This document shows, piece after piece, positions 5,766 to 6,831 of a stretch of DNA of 6,831 nucleotides (position 1 is the stretch's first letter; every line of letters begins with the position of its first letter). A program made the position numbers and the translations under genes. The stretch is taken from positions 1 to 6,831 of the forward strand of contig DLIT01000119.1 of NCBI GenBank assembly GCA_002483865.1, written 5' to 3'. The notes beneath the pieces were generated by a model. That model was not told the DNA's origin. It saw only the letters and a program-made list of their open reading frames with translations, and ran no database searches. This DNA is from Brevundimonas sp. UBA7635. GTDB lineage: Bacteria > Pseudomonadota > Alphaproteobacteria > Caulobacterales > Caulobacteraceae.

Positions 5766-6081
5766 GCTGACCAATCCACTCCCGCCCCGCATCGCCGCCC
5801 CACAGGTGCCAGGCAATATAGCCCGCTGATGGCCGGGTTGGATGGCCCCAGAAGCGGCCGCGTTTGTCGATGGCGTGGCGGGCGAACCAGGCGTACATGG
5901 TCTTGATGTCCTTATCGCTGACCCGTTCACCCGTTGACAGGCGGCGGGCGCGCTCAAGGCCCACTTCTGTGCCGCCGCGTTTGTGTTGGCGGCGCAGGGC
6001 GATGCCATAGTTGGCGGCCTCGATCACGGCATCGGGCGGGGTGCGTTCTTCGTCACTGATGCAGGGGTGGTCGAGCCACAT
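5734..6081 (-). CDS. Small phage-type protein of unknown function
   Basis: A 115-residue protein with a compact pattern: AANYGIALRRQHKRGGTEVG (22-41), ERARRL (43-48), then SDKDIKTMYAWFARHAIDK (55-73), and PSAGYIAWHLWGGDAGREW (84-102). I recall a similar unit (GLALR..RGGTxVGxARAR.., a YFARHxVDK-like helix, and SAGxIAWxLWGGDxGxxW) from short domains in phage and prophage proteins, often near capsid or prohead genes. Its function is unknown to me. The start is the ATG at 6081, with AAGGA about nine bases before it; a longer frame to 6249 would run into the divergent rlmJ and adds nothing family-like. GC content is high, like the core genes, so it is not part of the low-GC patch although its 3' end overlaps the HEPN-like gene. 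It diverges from rlmJ with 48 bp between the starts. Confidence 0.75.
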   Translation of the reverse strand: MWLDHPCISDEERTPPDAVIEAANYGIALRRQHKRGGTEVGLERARRLSTGERVSDKDIKTMYAWFARHAIDKRGRFWGHPTRPSAGYIAWHLWGGDAGREWIGQLRMALRASGS

Positions 6082-6129
6082 CGACGGTTTTCCTTGACCT
6101 TGGCCCCGCGTCGGGAGACGAGCGGCATC

Positions 6130-6831
6130 ATGAACTATCGTCACAGCTTCCACGCCGGAAATTTCGCCGACCTTGTCAAACACGCCCTTGTTCTGTGGCT
6201 GTTGCAGGAGCGGCAGTCGCGCGGGCCTGTGACCGTATTGGATACCCATGCGGGTGCAGGCCTATACGATCTGAGCGGCGATGCGGTTCGATCAAAAGAA
6301 GCGGAGGCGGGTGTGGCGCGCCTGATGACTGCCGACAACCGACCGCCCCTGATCGAGGCGCTGGCCAAAGAGGTGGCGGCGTTCAATCCCAAGGGCGGGG
6401 TGCGGTTCTATCCGGGCTCGCCGCTGCTGATCGCGCGGGCGCTGAACGATGGCAGTCATTATCGCGGGTTCGAGCTCACCCCGCCGGTCAAAGCCCTGCT
6501 GGATGAAGCGCTGAAGGACTACCCCAAGTCCAGCGGCTTTGAAGGCGACGGCTATGACCTGACCCGTTTGGCCGCGACCAAGCTGCAAGCGCCATTGGTA
6601 TTGATCGACCCGCCGTTTGAACGCGGGGACGACTATATCCGCGCCGCTGAAACGGCGGCCACCATCGTCAAACGCGATCCCAAGGCGATTGTCGCCATCT
6701 GGACGCCGCTGAAAGACATGGAAACCTTCGACGGCTTTATCCGCCGTCTGGAGGAGGCCAAGGCCCCGCGCGTGCTGGTAGCCGAGGCCCGTCTGCGCCC
6801 CCTGAACAATCCGATGAAGATGAACGGCTGC
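6130..6831 (+). CDS. rlmJ: 23S rRNA (adenine-N6)-methyltransferase RlmJ, 3' end cut by the window
   Basis: This cytosolic enzyme methylates N6 of A2030 (E. coli numbering) in 23S rRNA with S-adenosylmethionine. The first 234 codons are visible; E. coli RlmJ has 280 residues, so about 45 are missing at the right edge. The N-terminus MNYRHSFHAGNFADLVKH is diagnostic, including Y3, H5 and K17, which cover the active site in the family. DTHAGAG (38-44) is the SAM-binding motif I. IDPPFE (159-164), with D160, is the catalytic DPPY/F motif of N6-adenine methyltransferases. The last visible residues, NPMKMNGC, match the conserved segment before the final strands. The ATG start agrees with the family start; GAG at 6120-6122 gives a modest ribosome-binding site. 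Confidence 0.95.
   Translation, partial: MNYRHSFHAGNFADLVKHALVLWLLQERQSRGPVTVLDTHAGAGLYDLSGDAVRSKEAEAGVARLMTADNRPPLIEALAKEVAAFNPKGGVRFYPGSPLLIARALNDGSHYRGFELTPPVKALLDEALKDYPKSSGFEGDGYDLTRLAATKLQAPLVLIDPPFERGDDYIRAAETAATIVKRDPKAIVAIWTPLKDMETFDGFIRRLEEAKAPRVLVAEARLRPLNNPMKMNGC

Noticed and set aside
5643..6008. A 121-codon minus-strand open frame overlapping both genes at the tdh-rlmJ interval
   Set aside because: It crosses the composition boundary and lies in a different frame from the motif-bearing phage-type protein; it shows no family pattern.

Overview
The window is GC-rich (about 60-70% in the hand-counted parts of the main genes). It reads as chromosomal DNA of an alphaproteobacterium, and a Caulobacterales-like (Brevundimonas/Caulobacter-type) host is my inference. 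The grounds are the style of the TonB-dependent receptor, the E. coli-like Kbl/Tdh/RlmJ set and the overall base composition. No alignment was run, so the taxonomy is tentative.

Left part (1-1350): the 5' part of a TonB-dependent outer-membrane receptor runs off the left edge on the minus strand. A divergent outer-membrane-type lipoprotein gene lies on the plus strand. Its product joins a MliC-like lysozyme-inhibitor domain to a DUF4232-like domain. The gap between them holds a 23-bp AT-rich near-palindrome that closely resembles a Zur (zinc uptake regulator) operator. The receptor is therefore probably a zinc importer, and the lipoprotein may share the zinc control.

Middle (1393-5207): kbl and tdh encode the two enzymes that convert L-threonine to glycine plus acetyl-CoA. 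They usually sit side by side. Here they are separated by a two-gene module on the opposite strand: exosortase H (xrtH) and its associated membrane protein. No IPTLxxWG-CTERM substrate of this exosortase is visible in the window. The tdh product lacks all four structural-zinc cysteines found in E. coli Tdh, while the catalytic-zinc residues remain. The tdh upstream region contains a terminator-like hairpin with a possible competing pairing, and a textbook intrinsic terminator follows tdh.

Right part (5208-6831): directly after the tdh terminator comes a markedly AT-richer gene (about 46% GC in the counted part). Its uncharacterised protein carries an R-N-x-x-x-H motif typical of HEPN ribonuclease folds. 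Its 3' end overlaps a convergent small gene by 32 bp; that product resembles a short domain I recall from phage and prophage proteins. The window ends inside rlmJ, a 23S rRNA m6A methyltransferase gene, divergent from the small gene.

I saw no tRNA, rRNA, CRISPR array or insertion sequence. The least ordinary points are the Zur site between a receptor and a lysozyme-inhibitor-like lipoprotein, the Tdh without structural zinc ligands, the exosortase module splitting kbl-tdh, and the low-GC HEPN-like gene.
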